Positions 43,828 to 52,095 of a DNA stretch of 64,000 bases are shown here, one piece after another. The first letter of the stretch is position 1, and each line of letters starts with the position of its first letter. Source of the DNA: Thermoplasmata archaeon (GTDB lineage Archaea > Thermoplasmatota > Thermoplasmata > Thermoplasmatales > Thermoplasmataceae). Position numbers and translations under genes: made by a program. The stretch covers positions 1 to 64,000 of the forward strand of contig JAKAVO010000002.1 in NCBI GenBank assembly GCA_021817255.1, read 5' to 3'. The notes beneath the pieces were generated by a model that searched no databases, was not told the DNA's origin, and saw nothing but the letters and a program-made list of their open reading frames with translations.

Positions 43828-44223
43828 ATGAAGGTGGCCGTGGGAATTCATATTCTAGCAGACATGTATGGTATAGAACCAGAGCTTCTGGAGCGAAAAG
43901 AGAATTTAATGGAGATAATTGAGAGGTCCATCCGGGTCGGAAACCTCACAAAGATATCTTCAGATTATTATCAATTCGAGCCTGTAGGTGCGAGTGGCGT
44001 GGTATTGCTTGCTGAATCGCATATATCATTTCATACCTGGCCCGAGTATGGTATGATCGCTCTGGATCTTTTTACATGTGGAGATCCTGAAAAAGCAAAT
44101 GTTGCTTTTCAATACATAAAAGAGAGACTGAACCCGAAAGAAATCCAGATTGTTCGGCATGAACGGGGTTCAAAGGTAACTGAAAGCAATACGCCGCAAC
44201 AAACAGCAACACAATTTCTATAA
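43828..44223 (+). CDS. speH: S-adenosylmethionine decarboxylase proenzyme
   Basis: This 131-residue protein is a class 1B AdoMet decarboxylase. The self-cleavage site is LAESHISFHTWPE; cleavage between Glu63 and Ser64 gives the pyruvoyl group. GIHILADMYG is the usual N-terminal strand. It supplies aminopropyl groups for spermidine, working with agmatine from PdaD. The ORF track begins at GTG 43810, but family length favours the ATG at 43828, with GGAGG three bases before it. The exchanger gene follows after eight bases. Confidence 0.92.
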   Translation: MKVAVGIHILADMYGIEPELLERKENLMEIIERSIRVGNLTKISSDYYQFEPVGASGVVLLAESHISFHTWPEYGMIALDLFTCGDPEKANVAFQYIKERLNPKEIQIVRHERGSKVTESNTPQQTATQFL

Positions 44224-44231
44224 ATATTTTA

Positions 44232-45140
44232 ATGAACCGTACACAAATTTTTACAATTTTATCCCTTATTATTTTAACCGGCTTTTTAACATTTGTGACT
44301 TCAAATCCTGCTTTAATTGTATTTCTGGTAATTGCCATAATCTTTGGGCTTGACTTAAGCTCAGATGAGCTGTATGAGAATATTGAAAAACTGACCGGGA
44401 AGAAACCAGGGCTTATCTATGGGCTCACCCTTTTCTCTTTTCTAACCAGTTTCGATGAGATTGCCGTATCTGGTGCGTCTATAGGGGTAGGATATTACGG
44501 GATCTCAATCGGAACAATGATAGGATCAGTTGTTGTGACCCTCGTTATATTCCTTATAGTTTTGAAATCCTCCCGGACGAAAATAGAGAATAGATATTTT
44601 CCATTTCTCATGATTGTTCCGATCTATATTCTGTTTCTTATTCTGCTTGATAAATCCGGCTCACTGGCCATCCTTCTGCTGACATTTTCTGTGGTTATTG
44701 CCTCATTTTTCACTTTCTATTATCTTGGTTCTCATGAAAGGGGAGAGAAAACGCCTGAAAACATTGAGAAAGGTGTGTTAAGCAGAAAGATCCTTTTAGA
44801 ACTGGTTTTTTTCATTTTTTGCATTCTTATATTCTCGGTATATCTTTCAAAGGGAACGGGGATACTTGGTGCGTACCTTCACATTCAGGATATCAGTTCT
44901 GGATATATCATACCTGGAGTTCTTGGCTCTATTCCTGAGATAGTTGTCATAAGAAGCTCCATAAAAAAGAAAGATTCCAGTAGCGTTGCAGGAATTATAA
45001 CAGGAAGTACAGTTATTAAGGGAGGCATTCTGCTTCCACTGCTCATTTACGCATTTTCCTACACACCATCATACACAGACCTGGTTGCATCTGGCAGCCT
45101 TATTGTGCTGTTAATCACTATCGCGTTAATATTTTATTGA
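44232..45140 (+). CDS. Calcium/cation antiporter (CaCA, NCX-like) family membrane protein
   Basis: This 302-residue protein has about ten membrane helices and two alpha-repeat motifs of the CaCA family: FLTSFDEIAVSGASIGVGYYGISIGTMIGS in the first half and PGVLGSIPEIVVIRSSI...GIITGSTVIKGG in the second. The Glu in each repeat would bind the cation. The usual G(T/S)S.PE reads SFDE in repeat one, so ion choice may differ. It lies eight bases after speH and is likely co-transcribed; the link to polyamines is unclear. Confidence 0.75.
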   Translation: MNRTQIFTILSLIILTGFLTFVTSNPALIVFLVIAIIFGLDLSSDELYENIEKLTGKKPGLIYGLTLFSFLTSFDEIAVSGASIGVGYYGISIGTMIGSVVVTLVIFLIVLKSSRTKIENRYFPFLMIVPIYILFLILLDKSGSLAILLLTFSVVIASFFTFYYLGSHERGEKTPENIEKGVLSRKILLELVFFIFCILIFSVYLSKGTGILGAYLHIQDISSGYIIPGVLGSIPEIVVIRSSIKKKDSSSVAGIITGSTVIKGGILLPLLIYAFSYTPSYTDLVASGSLIVLLITIALIFY

Positions 45141-45184
45141 ACAAAAATTTGCCATATTAAGTGGAGCCATTTGCTTTGAAGGCA

Positions 45185-46927
45185 CTATACCCGCGTTCCC
45201 CAGAAAATATTCTCCTTTCTCTTGATTTTGATTATTTCTTCAAGAGTTTCCATTGTTTTTTCGTCCAGGGATCTTTCCCTGAGTTTTTTCACGACATCTT
45301 CGGTAATATCAACATAAATTGGCTGATCTGCTGATATCTGCCTGTTCAGTGTGACGCCATCTATTGCTATTGCAACTTCCTGCCCTGCCTCTGCAAATCT
45401 CTTTGAGACTTCACCATCACGGATGCTCTTTATTGTTCCAGCGTATTTGCCATCTTCACGAATCAGCTTGTCTGAAACTTTTATTCGCCCGGACATTACT
45501 TTTACTCCAACAATAATTGGCTTCGCTGCCCTGAATATGTATTCCGGCATTATAATAAACTTTGATGGGACTGGCATTCCCTGTTTGCTTTCCTCGTCCA
45601 TTTCTTCTTTCTTGTTTACCAGCCACTTTTCAATGCCCTCAATCAACGAATATATTACCTTTGATGTCACTACGGCTACGTCATAATTCATCAGGTTGGA
45701 CTTGGCATCAGTTGATAATTCTACATTGAATCCTGCCAGAACCCTGTCAATCTGATCCGGCAACGTTGACACGTCTATTAGATCCCTTTTGCTGACCTCT
45801 CCTATCTGTGTTGATCGTATTTTGATTCCCCTCGAACTCAACTCGAAAGCAACTGCTTCCAAAGAACCCAGAGTATCTGCCTTCAGTGTAACGCCATGTT
45901 CATTTAGCTCAATTTTTACTGTGGTCTCCTCCTGCAATTCCTTTATGATTTCATCCCTGTTCCCCTTGGACTCAATAAGAGTTGTTCCTGGAATTACGTC
46001 CAGTTTGTCTGAAATCGCAATTCTGACACCACATGCTGAATTAACAACGCTTTTTTCAGTAACTTTTGTGGATTTTGATGATACATTCGTAAAAAGTGCC
46101 TTTATTTTTGTTTCCCGGGGGCCCTCCAGAGTATTTACATAGACTGACATGCCTGTCTTAAGCCTGCCCTGATACAGTATGGAATCAAGCGTCATTCCCA
46201 GGGATTCCTCCCTTCTTATTTCAAGGACGTTTGCCTTGGCAATATTGCTGATAAGGACAATAGACGATGTTAGAAACCTCTGGGCAAGGCCGGAAATGGT
46301 CATAAGTATCTCGAGAATTCCGATTGTGTATTTAGCGCTGGAAGGCACTATAGATATATTTTTTGTAAAATCCGAAATCCTGTCGTATCTATCGGCTACC
46401 AGATTATGCTGGTACAGTTGGTTTATAATATTATACAGTTTGCTATCTAACTCATCGACGTATTCCTGCCTCTGCTCCTTTAGAAACTCAGCAAAACTTG
46501 TGTTTTTCGGTTTAACAAAATACTGTATCGTGTCTATCTTATTTGCGACAATTATGAATGGTGTCTTGAATTTCCTTAAAATATTTATGGACTCAATGGT
46601 CTGTGGCATTATGCCATCATTTATGTCTATGACCAGAATTGCTATATCTGCCAGAGCGCCACCCCTGGTTCTCATATTGGCAAAAGCTACATGCCCGGGG
46701 GTGTCTACAAACAGCAACCCCGGAATTTTAAACATTTTGGTTGAAACTTTTCCTCCTGAAATCTCTATTATTCTCTGTATGCTGATTTCAGTTGCCCCAA
46801 TTCTCTGTGTTATTCCACCTGACTCTTTTTTCATCAGGGAAGTGCCCCTGATTGAATCTAGAATGCTTGTTTTTCCATGATCAACGTGTCCGAGAACACA
46901 AACAATTGGCTGCCTGAGGGTTTCCAT
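45185..46927 (-). CDS. infB: Translation initiation factor IF-2 (aIF5B)
   Basis: This 580-residue GTPase has the G1 motif GHVDHGKTS, the switch II DTPGHVAF and the NKID base-specificity motif, then beta-barrel domains II to IV. It is the archaeal/eukaryotic aIF5B that promotes ribosomal subunit joining. Length is standard for archaea, without the long bacterial N-terminus. It ends the L7Ae-S28e-L24e-NDK-IF2 string, starting seventeen bases after ndk. Confidence 0.95.
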   Translation of the reverse strand: METLRQPIVCVLGHVDHGKTSILDSIRGTSLMKKESGGITQRIGATEISIQRIIEISGGKVSTKMFKIPGLLFVDTPGHVAFANMRTRGGALADIAILVIDINDGIMPQTIESINILRKFKTPFIIVANKIDTIQYFVKPKNTSFAEFLKEQRQEYVDELDSKLYNIINQLYQHNLVADRYDRISDFTKNISIVPSSAKYTIGILEILMTISGLAQRFLTSSIVLISNIAKANVLEIRREESLGMTLDSILYQGRLKTGMSVYVNTLEGPRETKIKALFTNVSSKSTKVTEKSVVNSACGVRIAISDKLDVIPGTTLIESKGNRDEIIKELQEETTVKIELNEHGVTLKADTLGSLEAVAFELSSRGIKIRSTQIGEVSKRDLIDVSTLPDQIDRVLAGFNVELSTDAKSNLMNYDVAVVTSKVIYSLIEGIEKWLVNKKEEMDEESKQGMPVPSKFIIMPEYIFRAAKPIIVGVKVMSGRIKVSDKLIREDGKYAGTIKSIRDGEVSKRFAEAGQEVAIAIDGVTLNRQISADQPIYVDITEDVVKKLRERSLDEKTMETLEEIIKIKRKENIFWGTRV

Positions 46928-46943
46928 ACAATAATATTACACC

Positions 46944-47393
46944 TCAGAATAGTTTTTCATCTCCATATGAGAAATCCAAGATCTCAGGCTCTTCGAAGAA
47001 AATTGGGTATTCATGGTTGAATGACTCCACTGAATCTGATGCGTGAATAATGTTTTTGTCAATGCTTATTGAAAAATCTCCCCTGATTGTCCCTGGAGCA
47101 GCTTTGGAACCGTCTGTAGCCCCCACGAGCCCTCTTACCACGGAGATTGAATTGTTTCCCTGGGCCACCATTGCAATTATAGGGCCGCTTGTAATATAAG
47201 AGACTAAATCTTTGAAAAATGGCTTTCCGTTATGTACCGAATAGTGTTTCTCTGCCTTCTCCACGCTAAGTTTCATCATTTTAAGGCCTTTTATATTGAG
47301 CCCTTTTTGCTCAAGCCTTTTGATGACTTCCCCGGTAAGCCTCCTTTTCACTCCATCCGGTTTGATCAGAATGAGTGTTTTTTCGACTGCCAT
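46944..47393 (-). CDS. ndk: Nucleoside diphosphate kinase
   Basis: This 149-residue protein is an NDK, moving phosphate between nucleoside tri- and diphosphates. The phosphorylated His117 sits in [13 protein letters not shown], and the conserved [12 protein letters not shown] and PGTIRGDF are present. It overlaps the L24e gene by one base (TAATG), as part of the conserved archaeal translation operon. Confidence 0.96.
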   Translation of the reverse strand: MAVEKTLILIKPDGVKRRLTGEVIKRLEQKGLNIKGLKMMKLSVEKAEKHYSVHNGKPFFKDLVSYITSGPIIAMVAQGNNSISVVRGLVGATDGSKAAPGTIRGDFSISIDKNIIHASDSVESFNHEYPIFFEEPEILDFSYGDEKLF

Positions 47394-47695
47394 TATTGAC
47401 TGCCTTCCTCTGTAACTTCTTCCTTGACTTCTTCGTTCACTTCCTGTTGAGCTTCCTCAGCTGCTTCCTGCTCTGCCTTTTCCTGGTTGTGTGCTTCTGA
47501 TGCTTTTCGTATAGCTTTCAAGTTCTGGTACTCTCTGGTCCATTTAACTTTCCTTGGCACCCTTTTCAGCTTTGTCTGGTTCACCCTGCACTTCTTGCTG
47601 CAGAAGTTGATAACGGCGCCATCTCTTCGTATATAGACCATTCCAGTGCCTGGCTCGATTTCTGTTCCGCAAAAACTGCATTCTCTACTTACCAT
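47393..47695 (-). CDS. rpl24e: Ribosomal protein L24e
   Basis: This 100-residue protein has the zinc ribbon of eL24 ([11 protein letters not shown], then NFCSKKCR) and the RKVKWTREY block that follows it. A very acidic tail (about residues 70-100, rich in Glu and Ala) is longer than in most archaeal L24e proteins, which end near residue 60-70. It is a large-subunit protein. It lies between S28e and ndk. Confidence 0.94.
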   Translation of the reverse strand: MVSRECSFCGTEIEPGTGMVYIRRDGAVINFCSKKCRVNQTKLKRVPRKVKWTREYQNLKAIRKASEAHNQEKAEQEAAEEAQQEVNEEVKEEVTEEGSQ

Positions 47696-47701
47696 ATTGC
47701 T

Positions 47702-47911
47702 TCACCTCATTGAGAGTTTCTTGGCTTCTCTTGCAGTTTCTCTCAGCATCAGTATGTCACCGACCTTTACAGGCCCAAGGACATTCCTCGCAATTATTCT
47801 CCCCTGATCCCTACCAGCCAACACTCTGACCTTAACAGTTGTAGCTTCACCGGTCATACCGGTTCTGCCCATTAATTCCACAACTTCAGCTGGTGTTGCG
47901 TCGTCTAACAT
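47702..47911 (-). CDS. rps28e: Ribosomal protein S28e
   Basis: This 69-residue small-subunit protein has the eS28 OB-fold sequence [27 protein letters not shown] and [18 protein letters not shown]. The ORF track adds five residues from a GTG, but the ATG at 47911 gives the family length and has GAGGTG eight bases before it, in the end of the L7Ae gene. Confidence 0.95.
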   Translation of the reverse strand: MLDDATPAEVVELMGRTGMTGEATTVKVRVLAGRDQGRIIARNVLGPVKVGDILMLRETAREAKKLSMR

Positions 47912-47922
47912 CCAAAAACACC

Positions 47923-48291
47923 TCACTTATTAAGGTTGGCTACTTCTGATGTTATCTGTTTGAGTAGTTCCTCATTCTTCCCAATGTCTGTAACAGAAAC
48001 CGATGCGGTGGAGCTTATCGCTACCTTAGAACCTAGCTCCGCTCTCGTCTTGACGTAGGCGAATGGAACCTTTCTTTCCTCGCACAACTTGGGAATAAAG
48101 TAAACAACTTCCGGTGGGTTAACATCTTCAGCTATAACTACAAGCTTGCTTTCCCCCCGTTCAATTGACTTTATTACCTCATTAGTTCCTTTTTTTATTT
48201 TTCCACTTCTATAGCAATTCTCTACAAATTCCAGAATCTTCTTCTCTAAAGACTCGGGAGTTTCAAACTTGACATATGTTGTTTTGTCCAT
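47923..48291 (-). CDS. rpl7ae: Ribosomal protein L7Ae
   Basis: This 122-residue protein is L7Ae, which binds kink-turns in 23S rRNA, in box C/D and H/ACA guide RNAs and in RNase P. Visible are [39 protein letters not shown] and the KAELGS-like [16 protein letters not shown] seven bases before the ATG at 48291 selects this start over the track start at 48309. It is the first gene of the operon. Confidence 0.96.
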   Translation of the reverse strand: MDKTTYVKFETPESLEKKILEFVENCYRSGKIKKGTNEVIKSIERGESKLVVIAEDVNPPEVVYFIPKLCEERKVPFAYVKTRAELGSKVAISSTASVSVTDIGKNEELLKQITSEVANLNK

Positions 48292-48364
48292 GCTTTTCTC
48301 CTCCTTCACAGAGTAAAACGTTAACTTAAGATTATATATATAGTTTATTAGAAAAATGAAAAGA

Positions 48365-49255
48365 TTACTGGGATTCTATGTGCGTTGGGTAACTGAGCAC
48401 ATCCATTATCTTGCTTTCCACTATTTTTGGTATTGTACTAATTGGGTCCGGCAATTTTCCTCTTATGTTGTGCTTTTTGTAGAAAGCAGCATAAACCATT
48501 GCTGGAAATGGATACTCATTAACCATTCGGAAGAATTGGTTGAAGATCCTCTGGGTTTTGGTTGCCATAGAGATATTTCCGTCCATAAAATATTTGTAAA
48601 CGTCCGTTACCAATGGATTAATGTTTGTAGTGCCACAAACTCCGCCTTTTGCTCCAATTGACAGAGATTGAAGAAGAAGGTCGTCCTGGCCCTGGTAAAC
48701 CTTTAAGCTGTCTGAAAAATTCGCTGCCACTTCATTGAAAAACCTTATGTCACCTGAAGAATCCTTGATCCCTTCAATTCTTCCAATGTTTTCAACAAGT
48801 GCTTTCATTGTGTCGATGTCCACTTTTGACCCTGTAAATTGGGGGATATTATAGATATACATTTTTCCAGAAAATGCTTCAGAAACAACGTCAAAGTGCC
48901 TTATTATCCATGACTGCTCAGCTTTGTTGTAATATGTGGGCTGCAGCACTATTTTGTTAAACCCCAAATCTTCGGCGTACTTTGCCATTGATTTTGCTTC
49001 TTCTGTATTCTGTGAACCTACGCCAACAAGTACGTCAAAGTTCACAGCAATGTCCTGAACCATTTTCAAAAATTCCTTTTTCGTTTCGAGGGTCATCAGG
49101 TTGAATAGGCCGTTGCTGCCAAGGGGAAATATTTTATTTATTCCAAATTCTTTCATATCATCCAGAAAAACTTTGAGATTTTCTTTAGATGGTTTTCCAT
49201 CGCTATCGAATGGTGTTATCATCGGACATATTACTTCCACATTAGATGTCTTCAT
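48365..49255 (-). CDS. kdgA: 2-keto-3-deoxygluconate aldolase-type (DHDPS family) enzyme
   Basis: This 296-residue TIM-barrel protein belongs to the dihydrodipicolinate synthase/N-acetylneuraminate lyase family. The Schiff-base Lys164 is in EGIKDSSGD, and the catalytic Tyr135 in MYIYNIPQF. The sequence NIPQFTG is as in archaeal KDG aldolases. In Thermoplasmatales the enzyme splits 2-keto-3-deoxygluconate to pyruvate and glyceraldehyde in the non-phosphorylated Entner-Doudoroff pathway. The glyceraldehyde dehydrogenase at 511-1977 would use the product. Other substrates of the family cannot be excluded. Confidence 0.82.
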   Translation of the reverse strand: MKTSNVEVICPMITPFDSDGKPSKENLKVFLDDMKEFGINKIFPLGSNGLFNLMTLETKKEFLKMVQDIAVNFDVLVGVGSQNTEEAKSMAKYAEDLGFNKIVLQPTYYNKAEQSWIIRHFDVVSEAFSGKMYIYNIPQFTGSKVDIDTMKALVENIGRIEGIKDSSGDIRFFNEVAANFSDSLKVYQGQDDLLLQSLSIGAKGGVCGTTNINPLVTDVYKYFMDGNISMATKTQRIFNQFFRMVNEYPFPAMVYAAFYKKHNIRGKLPDPISTIPKIVESKIMDVLSYPTHIESQ

Positions 49256-49360
49256 AAATTCAATATAACATATATCCTAAAAAGATTGCCAGTCTTAATG
49301 GGTTCTTATTTTGTTTCGCTAAAATCAATTTTGTTTTATACTCATTATTAATTGGTAACT

Positions 49361-49702
49361 ATGTCTCTAATTGATTTTTTCAAAACTCCACCTGGCTTAA
49401 AAGAGTTGACAGCTGAAGACTTGGACTCAAATATGAAAGAAGGAAACCCAAAAATAATAGATGTCAGGACAGCCAGGGAATATAGTGCAGGCCATATAAA
49501 GGAAGCAACCTCCATACCATTGGGCCATTTGAAAAAGACGGTGAAAGAACTGAACGCTAATGAAGAGTATGTCCTAATATGTGCAACTGGCCACAGAAGC
49601 AGGGCTGCTGGAGCACAAATGATAAGAAATGGCTTTAATCACGTCTCTCACCTGAAGGGCGGCATGGGTGCGTGGAATAGAATGAAAAGGGGAGAAAAAT
49701 AA
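49361..49702 (+). CDS. Rhodanese-domain protein
   Basis: This 113-residue protein is a single rhodanese domain with IIDVRTAREYSAGHIKEA and the active-site loop CATGHRS, whose Cys carries persulfide sulfur. It could take part in sulfur transfer. The ATG at 49361 lies about 25 bases after a TATA-like TTTTATACTC, so the message is probably leaderless; the track start (TTG 49352) is less likely. Confidence 0.88.
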   Translation: MSLIDFFKTPPGLKELTAEDLDSNMKEGNPKIIDVRTAREYSAGHIKEATSIPLGHLKKTVKELNANEEYVLICATGHRSRAAGAQMIRNGFNHVSHLKGGMGAWNRMKRGEK

Positions 49703-49705
49703 GAA

Positions 49706-50311
49706 TTATTCTTCTGCTTTAAGATATGAGCACCTGATGAATTCCCTGTCACTTTTGATTTTAAGTTCTAAATTTAGTGTTTTTCCTATTTCATCAAACT
49801 GTTGTTCACTCATTGTGTGTTTATTCGCAGATTTTTTGTAAAAAGCAGCTTGTGGCAGCATTTCATAAATATTCAGAATTCCTTTGGGCTTCAAGAATTT
49901 CATAAGATAAGAAATTGATTCAGTTTTCTGGCTCCAATGGTGAAAACTCATGCTTGTATAAATAATGTCAAATTTGTTGTCCACAGGAATAAGCCTGCTG
50001 CTTCCCTGCAGGAATCTGGTTTTCTGGGAAATTCCGCCAGATTTGGCTCTTTTTGAAGCGATTCCGATCATATCCTTTGATGGGTCTATTCCTATATTTT
50101 CCAGACTCCTGTTCAGGTTGCTATAAAGAATAAGAAGCGTTCCTGTTCCGCAGCCAACATCCATTATCGTGCTGGCTTGAAATGATTGAAGATCGCCCAG
50201 AACGAACTTATAATACCTTCTGAAGACGGGAATAAATTGAGAAAAGTTGTATAAGTGCGCAGAGAAGAAACCAAACCTTTCTTCGCCATCCGCATACAGG
50301 CCATTGTCCAT
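49706..50311 (-). CDS. SAM-dependent class I methyltransferase
   Basis: This protein of about 201 residues has the SAM-binding motif I MDVGCGTGTLLILY, an acidic residue after strand two (NIGIDPSKDM), and DIIYTSMSFHHW as motif IV. That is the pattern of small-molecule or lipid methyltransferases of the UbiE type. The substrate is unknown. A TATA box (TTTATTTT, 50333-50340) predicts a transcript start at the ATG of 50311, so a leaderless start there is preferred over the track ATG at 50323. Confidence 0.78.
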   Translation of the reverse strand: MDNGLYADGEERFGFFSAHLYNFSQFIPVFRRYYKFVLGDLQSFQASTIMDVGCGTGTLLILYSNLNRSLENIGIDPSKDMIGIASKRAKSGGISQKTRFLQGSSRLIPVDNKFDIIYTSMSFHHWSQKTESISYLMKFLKPKGILNIYEMLPQAAFYKKSANKHTMSEQQFDEIGKTLNLELKIKSDREFIRCSYLKAEE

Positions 50312-50491
50312 TGAAAAACACATTTTAAATTCAAAATAAAGGTTTCCCTTTTTCTTCTTCGTTCCTCTTTTTATAGGAAATCCTTGCCTTTCGGCGAACC
50401 TTTGGGAACTTGTGGCATGTATAATCGGCCTTTAAGCTAACCCTCAAAAAATTATTTACAGCCAGATATCAGTTTTATACCCTTGATAAAA

Positions 50492-50565
50492 CGGGCTTGC
50501 CGGGATTTGAACCCGGGTCCTCGGCTTCGAAGGCCATTAGGATATCCTAGCTACCCCACAAGCCC
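50492..50565 (-). tRNA. tRNA-Arg (anticodon UCG)
   Basis: The 74-base minus-strand sequence folds as a cloverleaf. It has a perfect seven-pair acceptor stem (GGGCTTG with CAAGCCC), a T arm CCGGG-TTCAAAT-CCCGG, and an anticodon loop C-T-TCG-A-A. The anticodon TCG reads CGA and related Arg codons. The discriminator is G and CCA is not encoded. The D stem has a T13-T22 mismatch and the anticodon stem an A27-A43 mismatch next to a T-G pair, a little irregular. A T run follows directly at the 3' end, suiting termination. Confidence 0.9.
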
Positions 50566-50762
50566 GCTATGTGATTCTTTCATTAATCAATATCTTTATG
50601 ATTTAGGGTGCAGAGGAAAAATGTGATATAAACAGAGGGTGGTGCTATAATTTCACCTGGCGGCAACCCAACGGATATGATGAATCAGCCCATATAAAAA
50701 CCCAGAAAAATAATGAAAAATTGAAAACATTAATAACATGTATTGTTTTAACAAGTTAAATA

Positions 50763-51350
50763 ATGATTGCTATGAACGGAAATAAAAAAACCATTGTTAT
50801 TCCGGGGGACTTTTTGGGATATTCTGAAGAATACTTGCCTGGAAAAAACACAATGGAAGTGAATTCAAAAATCATTTCTGCCTCGTTTGGTGAAGTAGTG
50901 AAAAATGACAGGGAACTTGTGGCAAGTGTTGATAACGGAATTCGGAAAATTTATCCTAAAAATGAGGATATAATCTATGGCAGAATTGTGAAAAATGATT
51001 CGAGGCAGGTTTCTATTCAAATAGTTGGAATAGAGAAAAGCGGGAAGGTTGAAAAATACTTTGCCGATGGATACATCAGAAACGTTCAGGATTATAAGAG
51101 GGACGAGAGGAAAGTGCAGACCATTCACATAGGAGACCTAATAAGAGGGAGGATAATCAGGGTTGGTCAAAATCTTGAAATAACCTTGAATGGGAAAAGG
51201 CTAGGCGTTTTGAAATCCAGGTGCTCCAGATGCAGTGAAGTCTTGGTTCTGAAGAACGGAGCACTTTTCTGTGAAAACTGCAACAGGAGTGAAATGAGGA
51301 AAATTGCGCCTGATTACAGTGCACCTGAATTTGTGGAGATGGAGAGATGA
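50763..51350 (+). CDS. csl4: Exosome RNA-binding subunit Csl4
   Basis: This 195-residue protein has an N-terminal strand domain (IVIPGDFLGYSEEYLPG), an S1-like RNA-binding domain in the middle (about 65-150) and a C-terminal zinc ribbon (CSRCSEVLVLKNGALFCENCNRSEMR). This is the layout of archaeal Csl4, which caps the RNA-degrading exosome ring together with Rrp4. Two near ATG codons (50763 and 50772) are both possible starts. The gene ends with an ATGA overlap with a small hidden ORF and is followed by an Lsm gene. Confidence 0.92.
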   Translation: MIAMNGNKKTIVIPGDFLGYSEEYLPGKNTMEVNSKIISASFGEVVKNDRELVASVDNGIRKIYPKNEDIIYGRIVKNDSRQVSIQIVGIEKSGKVEKYFADGYIRNVQDYKRDERKVQTIHIGDLIRGRIIRVGQNLEITLNGKRLGVLKSRCSRCSEVLVLKNGALFCENCNRSEMRKIAPDYSAPEFVEMER

Positions 51351-51499
51351 AAGGAGAGACTAATATAAAGGATATTGAAAGACTAAACAAGGACATTGTG
51401 AGCCTGAGAAAGGAAGTGGATGACATGAAAGATGTCATTAGGGGATTGATTCAGTTCATAATGAGAAAAGAAGATATTGACGGCGAGGAATATAACTGA
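51347..51499 (+). CDS. Hidden 50-residue helical protein between csl4 and lsm
   Basis: This 50-residue ORF is below the ORF-track cut-off. It starts with an ATGA overlap with the csl4 stop and ends nine bases before the lsm ATG; the last bases of its stop context (TGAGGTAAGAAT) contain the lsm ribosome site. The protein has repeated leucine/isoleucine/valine spacing in charged residues (NKDIVSLRKEVDDMKDVIRG) and looks like a short coiled coil. Its position between two RNA-binding proteins and its tight coupling argue that it is real. I do not recognise a family. Confidence 0.7.
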   Translation: MKGETNIKDIERLNKDIVSLRKEVDDMKDVIRGLIQFIMRKEDIDGEEYN

Positions 51500-51508
51500 G
51501 GTAAGAAT

Positions 51509-51724
51509 ATGATAGTGCCAATGAAAGTATTAGAAGAAAATCTAAACAAGAAAATTTCGTTATTGCTAAAGGACAACAGAACACTTGAAGGTGTGCTCAC
51601 CGGTTATGATGAGTACATGAATATGGTTATGGGATCTGTTGAAGAAACAGGAGATGAACTCAACCGGAAACTGGGAACAGTCATTATCAGAGGAAGCAAT
51701 ATAGTTAGAATTGTACCGGTTTAA
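51509..51724 (+). CDS. Sm-like archaeal RNA-binding protein (Lsm)
   Basis: This 71-residue protein is an Sm-fold protein, with Sm1 (KDNRTLEGVLTGYDEYMNMVM) and Sm2 (GTVIIRGSNIVRIVPV). It forms a ring that binds U-rich RNA and acts in RNA processing. GAGGT six bases before the ATG supports the start. It follows csl4 and the 50-residue ORF in one RNA-related operon. Confidence 0.95.
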   Translation: MIVPMKVLEENLNKKISLLLKDNRTLEGVLTGYDEYMNMVMGSVEETGDELNRKLGTVIIRGSNIVRIVPV

Positions 51725-51777
51725 TAAAAGAAATAAGAAAAAAAATAAATTTATTTATCAAAACCTAATTATGCAGT

Positions 51778-52095
51778 ATGCCAGTTGAAAGAAGGAAAGA
51801 CCCGAACAAAGTTATCGCCCAGAGAAGAGAGGGCAATAATTTGAGGAATATTCCTGACATACTCATACCAATTTGGCAGATTAAGATTCGAGAAAGATTT
51901 GGTATAGATGTTGACAGGGAGATAGCTCGATATATAGTTCTGGCTGCGCATGAAGAAGGAACGTGGAAAAAGCAGAGGGCAGTCCGAAAGATTGAGGATA
52001 TTTTGAGAGCTAGAGGCATGTCCAGAGATGCTTCAACCAAGGTAGCAGTGGACGTTATAAAAATGGCAATAGGTGGAAAGAGTAGGGAAGAGTGA
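51778..52095 (+). CDS. Small basic conserved-looking protein coupled to a methylase
   Basis: This 105-residue basic protein has no membrane part and appears mostly helical (IPIWQIKIRERFGIDVDREIARYIVLAA). I do not recognise it. It overlaps the METTL5-like methylase gene by four bases (GTGA), so the two are translated together, and its basic charge would fit RNA or ribosome binding. A partner role for the methylase, like that of TRMT112 with METTL5 in eukaryotes, is only a guess. Confidence 0.65.
   Translation: MPVERRKDPNKVIAQRREGNNLRNIPDILIPIWQIKIRERFGIDVDREIARYIVLAAHEEGTWKKQRAVRKIEDILRARGMSRDASTKVAVDVIKMAIGGKSREE

Noticed and set aside
46179-46880. 233-residue plus-strand ORF
   Set aside because: Antisense shadow of the IF-2 gene, whose G-domain motifs are clear.
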